24,367 nt of DNA from Bacteroidaceae bacterium (GCA_017467745.1 JAFUKV010000196.1:1-24367), one strand, 5' to 3'; positions 1-8,789 are shown, counted from the stretch's first letter. The notes: a model not told the origin generated them from the sequence alone. Numbers and translations: made by a program.

Positions 1-723
1 ATTGAAATCGTCCACCGTTTGCAGACGCCCCATAGTTCTTACGGTCAACTCCGTATTATCTCCTTCTATACGGCCGGAAGGCAACTCAACATTCTCCCTC
101 GTAACCGCGTTGCTTATATCCATCGGTGTTAAACCATATGCAGAAAGAAGCGCAGGATCCATTTTCAGACGAATTGCCAAGCGTTTTTCTCCCCAGATTT
201 CAACACTACTGACTCCGGGAATGGTTTGAAGACGTTCTTTAATATTTAAATCGGCGTACGTACTAACCTCGATAATAGACTTTGTTTCACTGGTCAAATA
301 AACTCCGAAAATAGGTTGGGCGTCGGCATCGGCTTTTGCAACTGTGGGCGGGTCGATATCTTTCGGCAACTTCCGTTGAGCGCCGGAAACTTTATCACGC
401 ACATCATTGGCAGCCGTCTCCAACGGAACCTCCAACTCAAACTCTATTGTAATACGACTACTTCCATCGCGGCTCTGGCTCGTTATAGAACGAATACCGG
501 GTATCCCGTTAATAGCGGCTTCAAGCGGCTCGGTAATTTGCGTTTCCACAACATCGGCATTCGCACCGGTCATAGTAGCGCTTACATTTATAATAGGAGG
601 GTCAACACTCGGATAATCGCGTACACCCAAAAACGTAAAACCTATCAGCCCGATAATTACGACCACCAGATTCATTACAGTAGCTAATACCGGACGTTTT
701 ATACATGTAGAAGACAGACTCAT
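1..723 (-). CDS. RND efflux permease, HAE-1/AcrB-like, N-terminal 241 codons
   Basis: Inner-membrane proton-driven pump subunit that works with the fusion protein encoded just upstream and an outer-membrane channel not seen here. The start is the ATG at 721-723 and the frame is open to the left edge, so only the N-terminal part of a roughly 1000-residue protein is present. The first residues (MSLSSTCIKRPVLATVM) are followed by a hydrophobic first membrane helix at about residues 11-33. Next comes the usual periplasmic porter start, with DYPSVDPPIINVSA, a PLEAAINGIPGI stretch and SRDGSSRITIEF, all typical of the AcrB/MexB class. The start lies 17 bases after the stop of the fusion-protein gene, so the two are co-transcribed. 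The exported substrate cannot be told from this part. Confidence 0.93.
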   Translation of the reverse strand, partial: MSLSSTCIKRPVLATVMNLVVVIIGLIGFTFLGVRDYPSVDPPIINVSATMTGANADVVETQITEPLEAAINGIPGIRSITSQSRDGSSRITIEFELEVPLETAANDVRDKVSGAQRKLPKDIDPPTVAKADADAQPIFGVYLTSETKSIIEVSTYADLNIKERLQTIPGVSSVEIWGEKRLAIRLKMDPALLSAYGLTPMDISNAVTRENVELPSGRIEGDNTELTVRTMGRLQTVDDFN

Positions 724-740
724 AGTTCAGACTTTTTCAA

Positions 741-1817
741 TTACTTAATTTCCGAAACAACCACCGGCATTCCCGGACGCATCTGCATCAATCCGGTAGT
801 AACAATCGTATCGCCCACTTCTATACCCGATAATATCTCAATTTTATCTTCGGTTCGTTCGCCTGTCTCCACCTGAACACTTTTCGCTTTTCCGTTTTCC
901 AGTTTCCAAACACTTCTGCCTCCCATCTCGGGTACAATAGCCTCAGTAGGTAAAAGAATAGCATGTTCCGTCTGGTTTGTTATCAAATTCAAACGGGCAA
1001 ACATACCGGCAGACAAACGGCTGTCCGCATGATCACACCGAGCCCGTAATATAATTGTGCGGGTTTCAGAATCCACTCGGGGATCGACGGCATATACCGT
1101 TGCCGTAAAATCTTTATCGGATGCCTCGATATTAAACGATACTTTCGCATTTACCAGAGGCAATCCGGCATATTTTTCCGGAATGGAAAATTCTACCTTC
1201 AACCGATTGTCATCGACCAAACGACTTACCAAAACACCCGGCTGCAAATATGCGCCTAAACTGACTTCCCGAAATCCAACCAGCCCGTCGAAAGGCGCAC
1301 GTAACTCCGTCTTGGCAATTTTTACATCCAACAACGCAATATCCGCCTCCACCATATTAAAGTCCGTTTGCACTTGATCATATTCTTCACGGCTCACCGC
1401 TTCCTGCTCGAACAAAACTCGCTGACGATCTAATTTTTCCTTTAATAATTTTCTTTGGAAAGAGGCTCGTTGATGTTGTGCCAATAAATCGGAATCATCT
1501 ACTTTCAATAATAAATCCCCTTCTTTTACCCGAGAACCTTCTTTAAAATAAATTTCGACCACTTTTCCTGCGCTTTCAGCCGTCAAATCAACCTCTTCAT
1601 TCGGCAACAACGTTCCGACTGCGGGTATTGACGACACCAATTTCTGATCTTGTGCAATACATGCCTGCACTGATACAGACGAAGATTTCATTTTTTCCGG
1701 AACAGGATTATCATCAGACCGGTCTTTGCCCGTAGAACAAGACCGATACGCCACAAGGCCGCCTATAAACAAGAACGGCAATGATATCATCACAATTTTT
1801 TTAAGGTTAAAATTCAT
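741..1817 (-). CDS. RND efflux periplasmic adaptor (membrane fusion protein)
   Basis: A 358-residue adaptor that links the inner-membrane RND pump to an outer-membrane channel. The N-terminus is a short basic stretch and one hydrophobic segment (about residues 7-24), acting as signal or anchor. There is a Cys shortly after it, but no convincing lipobox. A biotinyl-lipoyl-like half motif (AGKVVEIYFKEGSRVKEGD) is followed by a short helical hairpin, then the second lipoyl half (KTELRAPFDGLVGFREVSLG). The beta-barrel and membrane-proximal domains follow (LLPTEAIVPE near residue 290). This is the domain order of the HlyD/AcrA family. The ATG at 1815-1817 lies 6 bases after the stop of the preceding membrane-protein gene and 17 bases separate it from the permease, so all three form one operon. 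Confidence 0.93.
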   Translation of the reverse strand: MNFNLKKIVMISLPFLFIGGLVAYRSCSTGKDRSDDNPVPEKMKSSSVSVQACIAQDQKLVSSIPAVGTLLPNEEVDLTAESAGKVVEIYFKEGSRVKEGDLLLKVDDSDLLAQHQRASFQRKLLKEKLDRQRVLFEQEAVSREEYDQVQTDFNMVEADIALLDVKIAKTELRAPFDGLVGFREVSLGAYLQPGVLVSRLVDDNRLKVEFSIPEKYAGLPLVNAKVSFNIEASDKDFTATVYAVDPRVDSETRTIILRARCDHADSRLSAGMFARLNLITNQTEHAILLPTEAIVPEMGGRSVWKLENGKAKSVQVETGERTEDKIEILSGIEVGDTIVTTGLMQMRPGMPVVVSEIK

Positions 1818-1823
1818 TATAAT

Positions 1824-2840
1824 CTATATTGTTTTATGTTGTATATTTTTTTCCTCAATATCTTTTTTATTTTCAAGCATGATAGAAAACATCGTATATA
1901 ATCCCAACAAAACGATAAGCACCATTTGAGCTCCATGAGCAACAAAAGCAAATGCTCCCGCCCGACTTTCGCCTATACCGTAAATAACCAAAGTAGCCAC
2001 AATAGCAAAATGCCACGGACCTACCCCGCCCTGAACCGGCAGCCCCATACTGATACTACCCATCACAAACATGGTCAAAGCAGGCATTACACCCAAATGT
2101 TCACTAAAATTGAACGCAAATAAACATACATATAATTGTAAGAAGTAGCATAACCAAATCAACAAAGAATAAATTAAGAATCCGATTTTATTCTTCATCC
2201 GCACCACAGTTATGAATCCGCTCCATAAATTCGCCACCACCGACCGTATTTTAATAACCCACGCATGTTCTTTATTCTTACGAAATATCCATACAGCAAA
2301 CAAAGCGAATAAAATAACACTAAAATACGTCCACGGAGAAATAACAATATTATGCAAACTATTCTCCAAAGAAGGATATTGAGACAAGAATTTAAAAAAG
2401 ACCGGCATCTGTAACAAAAATACTACGCCTGTCAACAAAATTACCGCTATCGTGTCTGACAACCGATCGGAAACAACCGATCCCAAAACCTGTGTAAATG
2501 GCATCTTACTACTGCGTGAAATATATCCACATCGCCATACTTCTCCCAAACGCGGAAAAACCAAATTCACGGCATACGTCCCGAAAATAGCGTTAGTCAA
2601 CCTCCTCATACCGGGATCATCGCCTAACGACAATAATTGCAACCGCCACCTCAAAGCCCGAAGAACATGGCTGAATAACCCAAAAAGCATTGACAACAGA
2701 ATCCAGTTATAATTGATTCCCGATCGCAAAATATTTATTATTTCCTCGACATTTAAATGACTATATAAATAAGCAAAAATGGCGACGCCAAAAAACAACG
2801 GCAATAAAAACTTAACTATATTTCGGACTATTTTCTTCAA
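1824..2840 (-). CDS. Flippase-like membrane protein, UPF0104 / lysylphosphatidylglycerol synthase TM family
   Basis: Polytopic membrane protein of the family that includes the flippase half of MprF and AglD-like proteins; no catalytic domain is attached. I count about seven or eight hydrophobic helices. Family-like signatures are FGTYAVNLVFPRLGEVWR near the first third and GLPVQGGVGPWHFAIVA near the C-terminus. No ATG begins this frame. A TTG at 2987 gives the longest ORF, but it would make an implausible leader that runs across the promoter at 2889-2921 and into rsmA. I therefore choose the TTG at 2838-2840, which gives 338 residues beginning MKKIVRNIVKFLLPLF, a normal family length. It is the first gene of the RND operon, 6 bases before the adaptor. 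The transported molecule is unknown. Confidence 0.8.
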   Translation of the reverse strand: MKKIVRNIVKFLLPLFFGVAIFAYLYSHLNVEEIINILRSGINYNWILLSMLFGLFSHVLRALRWRLQLLSLGDDPGMRRLTNAIFGTYAVNLVFPRLGEVWRCGYISRSSKMPFTQVLGSVVSDRLSDTIAVILLTGVVFLLQMPVFFKFLSQYPSLENSLHNIVISPWTYFSVILFALFAVWIFRKNKEHAWVIKIRSVVANLWSGFITVVRMKNKIGFLIYSLLIWLCYFLQLYVCLFAFNFSEHLGVMPALTMFVMGSISMGLPVQGGVGPWHFAIVATLVIYGIGESRAGAFAFVAHGAQMVLIVLLGLYTMFSIMLENKKDIEEKNIQHKTI

Positions 2841-2869
2841 TTTATCGTGTTTAAAAAGATTAAAATCAT

Positions 2870-2877
2870 TACCTTTG
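2870..2877 (+). promoter_or_regulatory. Bacteroidota-type -7 element for rsmA-mgtE
   Basis: TACCTTTG matches TAnnTTTG exactly; no good -33 TTTG is visible. A start near 2884 would leave an untranslated leader of about 80 bases before the rsmA ATG. The element lies in the leader of the opposing UPF0104 transcript. Confidence 0.5.
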
Positions 2878-2888
2878 TGTGATACTTG

Positions 2889-2921
2889 CAAAAGTAAGTA
2901 TTTATAAAGGAATAAGACAAA
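2889..2921 (-). promoter_or_regulatory. Bacteroidota-type promoter for the UPF0104-RND operon
   Basis: On the minus strand there is TACTTTTG (2896-2889), an exact match to the -7 consensus TAnnTTTG, with TTTG (2921-2918) 21 bases upstream as a -33 element. Transcription would start near 2883, giving a leader of about 40 bases to the TTG start at 2840. It faces the rsmA promoter. Confidence 0.6.
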
Positions 2922-2964
2922 CCGGCAAAATACAATTAATGTTAAGAAATTAATCTGACGAGGT

Positions 2965-3750
2965 ATGATAAAAAGCGTCAAACCCAAAAAAGCATTAGGC
3001 CAACACTTCTTAACAGACTTGACTATTGCCGCCCGAATAGCGGCAACGGTACAAGATTACGCCATCCCCGTTTTAGAAATAGGACCGGGCATGGGAGTAT
3101 TAACACAATTTCTTTTGCAACAAGGCAGCGATGTAACAGTAGTAGAACTTGACAACGAGTCGGTAAAGTATCTAACGGGACACTTCCCTCAATTACAAGG
3201 ACGTATTCTTGAATTTGACTTTTTAAAACTGCCTTTACAGAATCTCTTTCCCGAAAACTTTTGCGTAATAGGCAACTACCCGTATAATATTTCCAGTCAG
3301 ATTTTCTTTAAGGTACTCGACTATAAAGACAAGATTCCCTGTTGCAGCGGTATGTTGCAGAAAGAGGTGGCGCAACGCATCGCCTCAAAACCGGGCAACA
3401 AAGCATACGGAATACTTAGCGTATTATTGCAAGCTTGGTACGATATAGAATATTTGTTTACCGTAGATGAACATGTATTTAATCCTCCCCCCAAAGTAAA
3501 ATCGGCAGTTATCCGGATGACGCGAAACAACGTAACAGATTTAGGCTGCGATGAACAATTATTTAAAACAATCGTAAAAACAGGATTCAATCAACGAAGA
3601 AAAACATTACGCAATTCTTTAAAATCCCTGTTGCCGGAAAACGCAAAAGAAAAAATTACCGATAACGTATTCGACATGCGTCCCGAACAACTATCGGTAA
3701 AACAATTTATAGAGTTAACTAACCGGATAACCAATCTCCGGAAATCATAA
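2965..3750 (+). CDS. rsmA: 16S rRNA adenine-N6,N6 dimethyltransferase RsmA/KsgA
   Basis: Dimethylates A1518 and A1519 (E. coli numbering) in helix 45 of 16S rRNA using S-adenosylmethionine, late in small-subunit assembly. The 261-residue length is usual. Visible motifs are KKALGQHFL (residues 8-16), the SAM-binding loop EIGPGMG (38-44), the acidic end of strand beta2 (VELD, 60-63), the catalytic motif IV NYPY (104-107), FNPPPKVKSAV (172-182) and the C-terminal TGFNQRRKTLRNSLK. The ATG follows ACGAGG by a few bases, a better ribosome site than most here. mgtE begins 21 bases after the stop, so the two are probably one transcript. Loss of this enzyme gives kasugamycin resistance in many bacteria. 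Confidence 0.97.
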   Translation: MIKSVKPKKALGQHFLTDLTIAARIAATVQDYAIPVLEIGPGMGVLTQFLLQQGSDVTVVELDNESVKYLTGHFPQLQGRILEFDFLKLPLQNLFPENFCVIGNYPYNISSQIFFKVLDYKDKIPCCSGMLQKEVAQRIASKPGNKAYGILSVLLQAWYDIEYLFTVDEHVFNPPPKVKSAVIRMTRNNVTDLGCDEQLFKTIVKTGFNQRRKTLRNSLKSLLPENAKEKITDNVFDMRPEQLSVKQFIELTNRITNLRKS

Positions 3751-3771
3751 ATAGAAAAACGGTTGTAAAAC

Positions 3772-5121
3772 ATGACAGAATTTACTCCGGAATACATAGA
3801 AAATTTTCGTGAAATTATCGCTCGTCGAGACGAAGCAGAAGCATTTAAATTGTTACATGATTTACATCCTGCCGACATCGCCGAACTATATAATGAACTA
3901 AACTTAGACGAAGCCGAGTTCATATACCTGCTGCTCGATGCGGAAAAAGCAGCTGAGGTATTGATGGAATTGGACGAAGACGACCGGAAAAAGCTATTAA
4001 AGCATCTGCCGTCGGAAACCATTGCCAAACAATATATAGATCATCTTGAAACGGACGATGCCGTCGATTTGATCCGCGAATTAGATGAAGAAGCGCAAGA
4101 AGAAATTCTTTCGCATATCGACGACGTAGACCAAGCCGGAGATATTGTCGATTTGCTGAAATACGATGAAGACACCGCCGGCGGTGTGATGGGTACGGAA
4201 ATGGTCGTCGTTAACGAAAATTGGAGTATGCCCAAATGCCTCGACGAAATGCGTAAACAAGCCGAAGAAATGGACGAAATATATTACGTATATGTAGTTG
4301 ACGATGATTTTCGGCTAAAAGGAGTTTTTCCTCTGAAAAAAATGATCACCAGCGCATCGGCTTCGAAAGTAAAGCACGTAATGAAAAAAGATCCCATATC
4401 GGTAAAAACGGAAACTCCTATTGAAGACGTAGCCCAATCATTCGAAAAATACAATTTGGTAGCCATGCCGGTAATAGACAGTATCGGCCGTTTGGTTGGA
4501 CGCATCACCGTAGACGATATTATGGACGAGGTGCGCGAACAAGCCGAACGAGATTACCAATTGGCGTCTGGTATCTCACAAGACGTAGAAACCACCGATA
4601 CCGTATTCGCTCAAACAGCAGCCCGATTACCTTGGCTATTAATCGGAATGGTTGGCGGTTTAGCCAATTCCGTCATTCTGGGAAATTTTGAAAAAGGAAT
4701 AGCTTCTAATCCGGCAATGGCCTTATTTATTCCCCTTATCGGAGGAACTGGCGGAAATGTAGGTATCCAGTCATCGGCTATCGTAGTGCAAGGTCTGGCA
4801 AATGGTTCTCTTTCATTACGCAACTCCGGCAAACAAATACTGAAAGAAACAGGCGTCGCTCTTATCAACGCCTGTATGATATCCGTTTTAGTATTCATTT
4901 ATAATTGGATACGCATAGGAAATTCCGACATTACAGTTTCCGTATCGTTATCGCTATTTGCAGTAGTAATATTCGCATCTATATTCGGAACCATAGTACC
5001 CATTACATTAGAAAAATTTAAAATAGATCCGGCCATCGCCACCGGTCCGTTTATTACCATTACGAATGATATTATCGGGATGCTTATCTATATGACCATA
5101 AGCACTATACTCACCACATAA
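3772..5121 (+). CDS. mgtE: Magnesium transporter MgtE
   Basis: Mg2+ channel/transporter of the MgtE family, 449 residues. An acidic N-terminal superhelical domain (about 1-125, with ELDEDDRKKLLKHLP) is followed by two CBS domains (about 130-250) that sense cytoplasmic Mg2+ and gate the pore. A long connecting helix and five membrane helices (about 280-449) come next. The membrane part holds the family signature GGTGGNVGIQSS and, in the last helix region, KIDPAIATGPFITITNDI with the acidic residue expected in the ion path. The many Asp and Glu residues of the N and CBS domains fit Mg2+ binding at their interfaces. It follows rsmA closely, and its stop lies only 11 bases from that of the convergent lipoprotein gene, with no clear terminator between. 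Confidence 0.96.
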   Translation: MTEFTPEYIENFREIIARRDEAEAFKLLHDLHPADIAELYNELNLDEAEFIYLLLDAEKAAEVLMELDEDDRKKLLKHLPSETIAKQYIDHLETDDAVDLIRELDEEAQEEILSHIDDVDQAGDIVDLLKYDEDTAGGVMGTEMVVVNENWSMPKCLDEMRKQAEEMDEIYYVYVVDDDFRLKGVFPLKKMITSASASKVKHVMKKDPISVKTETPIEDVAQSFEKYNLVAMPVIDSIGRLVGRITVDDIMDEVREQAERDYQLASGISQDVETTDTVFAQTAARLPWLLIGMVGGLANSVILGNFEKGIASNPAMALFIPLIGGTGGNVGIQSSAIVVQGLANGSLSLRNSGKQILKETGVALINACMISVLVFIYNWIRIGNSDITVSVSLSLFAVVIFASIFGTIVPITLEKFKIDPAIATGPFITITNDIIGMLIYMTISTILTT

Positions 5122-5132
5122 AATAAAAAACA

Positions 5133-5753
5133 TCAAGGTAAGCGAGGAAGTATTTCCGTTTCAAAAATAGATTTTTCGATAATACGGTAATGAGGAGCAT
5201 ATCTGTTTTCAAAATTTTCGGAATGATGTACAACATATCCACCGCTATCTAAAAGGACGGATATAAATTTGCTATCATATTCAAGTTCCGGAATATCGGG
5301 ATACTCTTTCTTTACGATTTCCAATATGCACTCCCATTCCTTTTTCCATTCGGGTACAGGCATGGGTGTTATTCCTTGTATACTACGCACAAATGCACTG
5401 AAAAAATCTTCGTACGATACCAATCCATGCTTGATAACCGAAAGATTTACCCGATAAAAATTCCCCTCCCAGCCAGTAGGTTCGAAATATGGTCCGGTTA
5501 TTTTTGTGTACGAATCCAACTCCTGCCGCAAATAATTTCCGGCAGCAGCCGTATCGTTTAATAAATGTCCCGGCCCATATTTATCTTGAAAAAAATTCTT
5601 ATAAATATCTTTCAATGTCGATTCGGGATATTCTTGCATTTGATAAGTCAACGCCCGATTAACCGCCATTTCAAAAAGATTCGCGTCTTGACGATTCGAG
5701 CAACTTACACACGCCATAAAGATTACCCACAAGAAAAGCGTCGATTGTTTCAT
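5133..5753 (-). CDS. Hypothetical lipoprotein
   Basis: A 206-residue protein whose function I do not recognise. The N-terminus MKQSTLFLWVIFMACVSC is a lipoprotein signal peptide with a lipobox-like end at Cys18, so the mature protein is probably lipid-anchored in the cell envelope. The rest is soluble and rich in aromatic and acidic residues, with distinctive stretches DKYGPGHLLND and NRYAPHYRIIEKSIF. I see no enzyme motif. The ATG at 5751-5753 is chosen over a TTG six bases upstream, which overlaps the kdsA stop. It is the last gene of the minus-strand run and begins 2 bases after the kdsA stop, so it is translationally close to kdsA. This may only reflect shared transcription. Confidence 0.85.
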   Translation of the reverse strand: MKQSTLFLWVIFMACVSCSNRQDANLFEMAVNRALTYQMQEYPESTLKDIYKNFFQDKYGPGHLLNDTAAAGNYLRQELDSYTKITGPYFEPTGWEGNFYRVNLSVIKHGLVSYEDFFSAFVRSIQGITPMPVPEWKKEWECILEIVKKEYPDIPELEYDSKFISVLLDSGGYVVHHSENFENRYAPHYRIIEKSIFETEILPRLP

Positions 5754-5755
5754 AT

Positions 5756-6568
5756 TCAAAGACTATTTACCGTCTTACGAATTTCCGACAATCGAGAAAG
5801 CAAGCCTTCTAACTTATCTAACGGAAGCATATTGGCTCCATCCGATTTAGCCTTAGACGGTTCGGGATGCGTCTCCATAAACAATCCGTCCGCCCCCACC
5901 GCTACGGCAGCACGCGCAATGGTCTCTATCAATTGGGGCAGACCTCCTGTTACGCCCTTCGTTTGATTGGGCTGTTGCAATGAATGGGTAACATCCACGA
6001 TAACAGGAAAACCGAAAGCCTGCATCTGCGGGATTCCCCGATAATCGACAATCAAATCTTGATAACCGAAAGTTGTCCCCCGCTCAGTTACAGCCACGTT
6101 ATCATTACCGGCATCCACCACTTTCTGCACGGCAAATTGCATGGCCTGCGGCGAAAGAAACTGGCCTTTCTTTATATTTACCATACGACCCGTGCGCGCG
6201 GCGGCAACCAATAAATCCGTCTGACGGCACAAAAAAGCGGGGATCTGCAATACATCAACATATTGAGCTGCCATTTCCGCCTCGCAAGCATCATGAATAT
6301 CCGTTACCGTCGGAATATCAAAGGTCTCTCCCACTTTGCGGAGAATTTTCAAAGCCTTTTCATCTCCGATGCCGGTAAACGAATCTATTCGAGAACGATT
6401 TGCTTTTCTGTATGATCCTTTAAAAACATAAGGAATACCCAATTTATCGGTAATACCCACAATTTGCTCAGCAATACGCAAAGCCATCTCCTCGCTTTCA
6501 ATTACACACGGGCCTGCCAATAAAAAAAACTGCCCGCTATCTGTATGTCTTAATTTGTCTAATTGCAT
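5756..6568 (-). CDS. kdsA: 3-deoxy-8-phosphooctulonate synthase (KDO-8-P synthase), metal-dependent type
   Basis: Condenses phosphoenolpyruvate with D-arabinose 5-phosphate to KDO-8-phosphate, the precursor of the KDO that joins lipid A to the rest of LPS. The 270 residues begin MQLDKLRH at the ATG at 6566-6568; longer in-frame starts overlap rsmE and are less likely. Key stretches are GPCVIES (19-25), KGSYRKANRSR (50-60), THSLQQPN (194-201) and ETHPEPSKAKSDGANMLPL. Cys21, His195, Glu232 and Asp243 stand exactly ten residues after the four metal ligands of the Aquifex aeolicus enzyme (Cys11, His185, Glu222, Asp233), so this should be the metal-dependent class, not the E. coli type with Asn in place of Cys. 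It lies 14 bases after rsmE. Confidence 0.97.
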   Translation of the reverse strand: MQLDKLRHTDSGQFFLLAGPCVIESEEMALRIAEQIVGITDKLGIPYVFKGSYRKANRSRIDSFTGIGDEKALKILRKVGETFDIPTVTDIHDACEAEMAAQYVDVLQIPAFLCRQTDLLVAAARTGRMVNIKKGQFLSPQAMQFAVQKVVDAGNDNVAVTERGTTFGYQDLIVDYRGIPQMQAFGFPVIVDVTHSLQQPNQTKGVTGGLPQLIETIARAAVAVGADGLFMETHPEPSKAKSDGANMLPLDKLEGLLSRLSEIRKTVNSL

Positions 6569-6582
6569 GATTTTTTTATATT

Positions 6583-7284
6583 TTACTGATTTAATACGTG
6601 TATTGTATGACAAGCCGTCAACGCCGCTGTTTCTGTGCGTAACCGGCTCTCTCCTAACGAAACAGGCAAAAAGCCGTTTTCAAACGCCAAAGCTACCTCC
6701 TCTTCGCTAAAATCACCCTCCGGACCTATCAATATCAGCGCATCCGTACCCGGACGATAAAGTTGTTTCAAAATCTTTTTATCTTGGGCTTCTCCGCAAT
6801 AAGCTATAAATTTTTGCCCATCAAACGGCTGAGAGACAAATTGCTTGAAATCTGTCATTGGCGTTAATTCAGGTAATGTAGCTTTCAACGATTGCTTCAT
6901 GGCCGAAACCAATATTTTTTGTACCCTTTCCGTTTTCACTTCTTTCCTTTCCGAATAACGGCAACGCAACAACGTCAAGGCATCTATTCCTATCTCAGTG
7001 GCTTTCTCCGCAAACCATTCGATACGATCCATGTTTTTAGTAGGAGCCACAGCCATGTGGATTTTCACCGGCCACAATCGCGGTTGACAGGTAACCGATA
7101 ATATCTCGACGGCACAACGTTTCTGATGCGCTCTAACCAAAACAGCTCGATAAAAGCTCCCTCTCCCATCGGTAAGCATAATCTCTTCTCCTTCCGATAG
7201 GCGCAACACTCTGGCGCAATGCATCGACTCCTCTTCGGGAAGCTCCTTTACGCATTCTATATCCGGCGTATAAAATATATGCAT
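6583..7284 (-). CDS. rsmE: 16S rRNA (uracil1498-N3)-methyltransferase RsmE
   Basis: SPOUT-family methyltransferase that adds a methyl to N3 of U1498 in 16S rRNA, using S-adenosylmethionine. The 233-residue length is normal. An N-terminal PUA-like domain (about 1-70, with HCARVLRLSEGEEIMLTDG) precedes the knotted SPOUT domain. In that domain KATEIGID (94-101), LIGPEGDFSEEE (185-196) and LGESRLRTETA (210-220) form the SAM-binding knot. The start is ATG at 7282-7284, 18 bases after the nupC stop. It belongs to the nupC-rsmE-kdsA run, where closeness probably reflects co-transcription and not a shared pathway. Confidence 0.97.
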   Translation of the reverse strand: MHIFYTPDIECVKELPEEESMHCARVLRLSEGEEIMLTDGRGSFYRAVLVRAHQKRCAVEILSVTCQPRLWPVKIHMAVAPTKNMDRIEWFAEKATEIGIDALTLLRCRYSERKEVKTERVQKILVSAMKQSLKATLPELTPMTDFKQFVSQPFDGQKFIAYCGEAQDKKILKQLYRPGTDALILIGPEGDFSEEEVALAFENGFLPVSLGESRLRTETAALTACHTIHVLNQ

Positions 7285-7302
7285 GTTTCTTTTCTAAATA
7301 AG

Positions 7303-8730
7303 TTATCCTATAATAGCGCCCATAATAGTAGCGGACATACAAGAGACTAACGCCCCGCAAACCATTGATAAAAATCCGTATTCTACAATTTGCCCTCGCC
7401 GAGAAGGGACTAATGCCCCTAATCCGCCTATCAACATACCAATAGAGCCGATATTGGCAAATCCGCACAATAAGTAAGTGGATATTACAATAGATTTTTC
7501 TTGAAAAAACACTCCGGCATTTTTCAACGCCGTCAAATCGGCATAAGCAACAAACTCATTCAGAACGAGTTTTGTACCCAATAATACTCCAACAGTTAGC
7601 AAATCCTGATTACATACACCCATTATCCATGAAACTGGCATGAACAAAAAACCCAATACCAACTGAAAATTCAATTCCGTATAACGACCGTCCGTCCATT
7701 GAGATATTATTTTATTCAATCCGGAATATTCTCCTATCAATCCTCCCAAAAGATAATTAACCATAGCGACCATAGCCACAAACACTAACAACAGCGCGCC
7801 TACACTCACAGCCACTTTTATACCTTCAAACGCTCCGCCGACGATAGATTCCAAAAGATTTTTCTTTCCGCCATTATCTTCATCCGCCACCAAACAATCT
7901 GCCACCGTCTCTGTTTGAGGAACAATTATTTTGGCAACGGCAATAACTGCCGGCGCAGCCATAACCGATGCCGAAATCAAATATTTGGCAAATTGCAAAC
8001 GTGCCGCCGGATTATCTCCTCCTAACATCCCTATATAAGCGGCCATCACTCCACCTGCAACAGTAGCCATACCCGAACTCATTATAAGGAACAATTCCGA
8101 CCGGTTCATCGTCGGGAGATACCGTTTAACCAACAACGGAGCTTCTATCAATCCTAAAAAAACGCTACCGGAAACGGTCAAGCCCTCCGCCCCGGATATT
8201 CCGAATAATTTTTTCAAACACCACGCAACACCAGTTACCAAAGTTTGGATAACACGCAAATAATATAACAAACTGGTCAACGCTGAAAAGAAGACTAACG
8301 CAGGCAGTACCTGAAAAATGAATATATGCCCGAATTTCCGGGAATTCGCCAAATCTCCAAATAAAAACGAGGCTCCTGCTTTCGAAAAATCCATTATCTT
8401 TACAAATACTTTACCTAATACAACAAAAAAAGATTCAACGGCAGGTATATACAAAACTCCCAATGCTACAACTACTTGCAGCAACAATCCGGCTCCTACC
8501 AGACGCCAATTAATGTTCTTTCGATCCTTACTGAGAAATACTGCAATAACCAATAAAACAATCAACCCGAACAATCCCCGTAAAAGTGCAGCAACATTAA
8601 CTCCTCCCGTAACAGATCGAGTAGCATACGCCAACTCCTCCTCAGCCAATACTTCGCCTGAGGCGAAAACCGATTCCGAAAAAAGTACGAAGCCCAAGCA
8701 TAACATTAAAACCTTAAAAATTCCAGCCAT
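7303..8730 (-). CDS. Concentrative nucleoside transporter, NupC/CNT family
   Basis: Inner-membrane nucleoside importer driven by a H+ or Na+ gradient. The 475 residues begin with a signal-peptide-like segment (MAGIFKVLMLCLGFVLFSES, cleavage likely after VFAS), followed by the CNT core: a GLIVLLVIAVFLSKDRKNINWR opening of the kind seen in NupC, the GMATVAGGVMAAYIGML helix, and LNEFVAYADL, with the final helices rich in Gly and Ser. The sequence is complete. The substrate range (purine or pyrimidine, H+ or Na+) cannot be read from sequence alone. It has its own -7 element at 8782-8789 and heads rsmE-kdsA-lipoprotein. Confidence 0.94.
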   Translation of the reverse strand: MAGIFKVLMLCLGFVLFSESVFASGEVLAEEELAYATRSVTGGVNVAALLRGLFGLIVLLVIAVFLSKDRKNINWRLVGAGLLLQVVVALGVLYIPAVESFFVVLGKVFVKIMDFSKAGASFLFGDLANSRKFGHIFIFQVLPALVFFSALTSLLYYLRVIQTLVTGVAWCLKKLFGISGAEGLTVSGSVFLGLIEAPLLVKRYLPTMNRSELFLIMSSGMATVAGGVMAAYIGMLGGDNPAARLQFAKYLISASVMAAPAVIAVAKIIVPQTETVADCLVADEDNGGKKNLLESIVGGAFEGIKVAVSVGALLLVFVAMVAMVNYLLGGLIGEYSGLNKIISQWTDGRYTELNFQLVLGFLFMPVSWIMGVCNQDLLTVGVLLGTKLVLNEFVAYADLTALKNAGVFFQEKSIVISTYLLCGFANIGSIGMLIGGLGALVPSRRGQIVEYGFLSMVCGALVSCMSATIMGAIIG

Positions 8731-8781
8731 AATCTTTCTACTTCACAGGAAAATGTATCATTCAGAAACTGCAATTATCTG

Positions 8782-8789
8782 CAAAACTA
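8782..8789 (-). promoter_or_regulatory. -7 element upstream of nupC
   Basis: TAGTTTTG on the minus strand matches TAnnTTTG, 52 bases before the nupC ATG and just inside the BFN-nupC gap. The -33 region is not convincing. It suggests that nupC and the genes after it can be transcribed separately from the BFN gene. Confidence 0.4.

Noticed and set aside
2841..2987. N-terminal extension of the UPF0104 protein to the TTG at 2987
   Set aside because: It would run through the minus-strand promoter at 2889-2921 and overlap the rsmA start; the added residues have no family match.
3321..3590. Minus-strand frames inside rsmA, mgtE, dnaG, kdsA and other genes
   Set aside because: They mirror the codon structure of well-supported genes and show no domain or start signal of their own.
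5122..5132. Terminator between mgtE and the lipoprotein gene
   Set aside because: Only 11 bases separate the stops and no stem is present there.
6569..6613. Longer kdsA start
   Set aside because: The extra 15 residues overlap the rsmE end and precede the usual KdsA N-terminus; the ATG at 6568 gives normal length and keeps the metal ligands in register.
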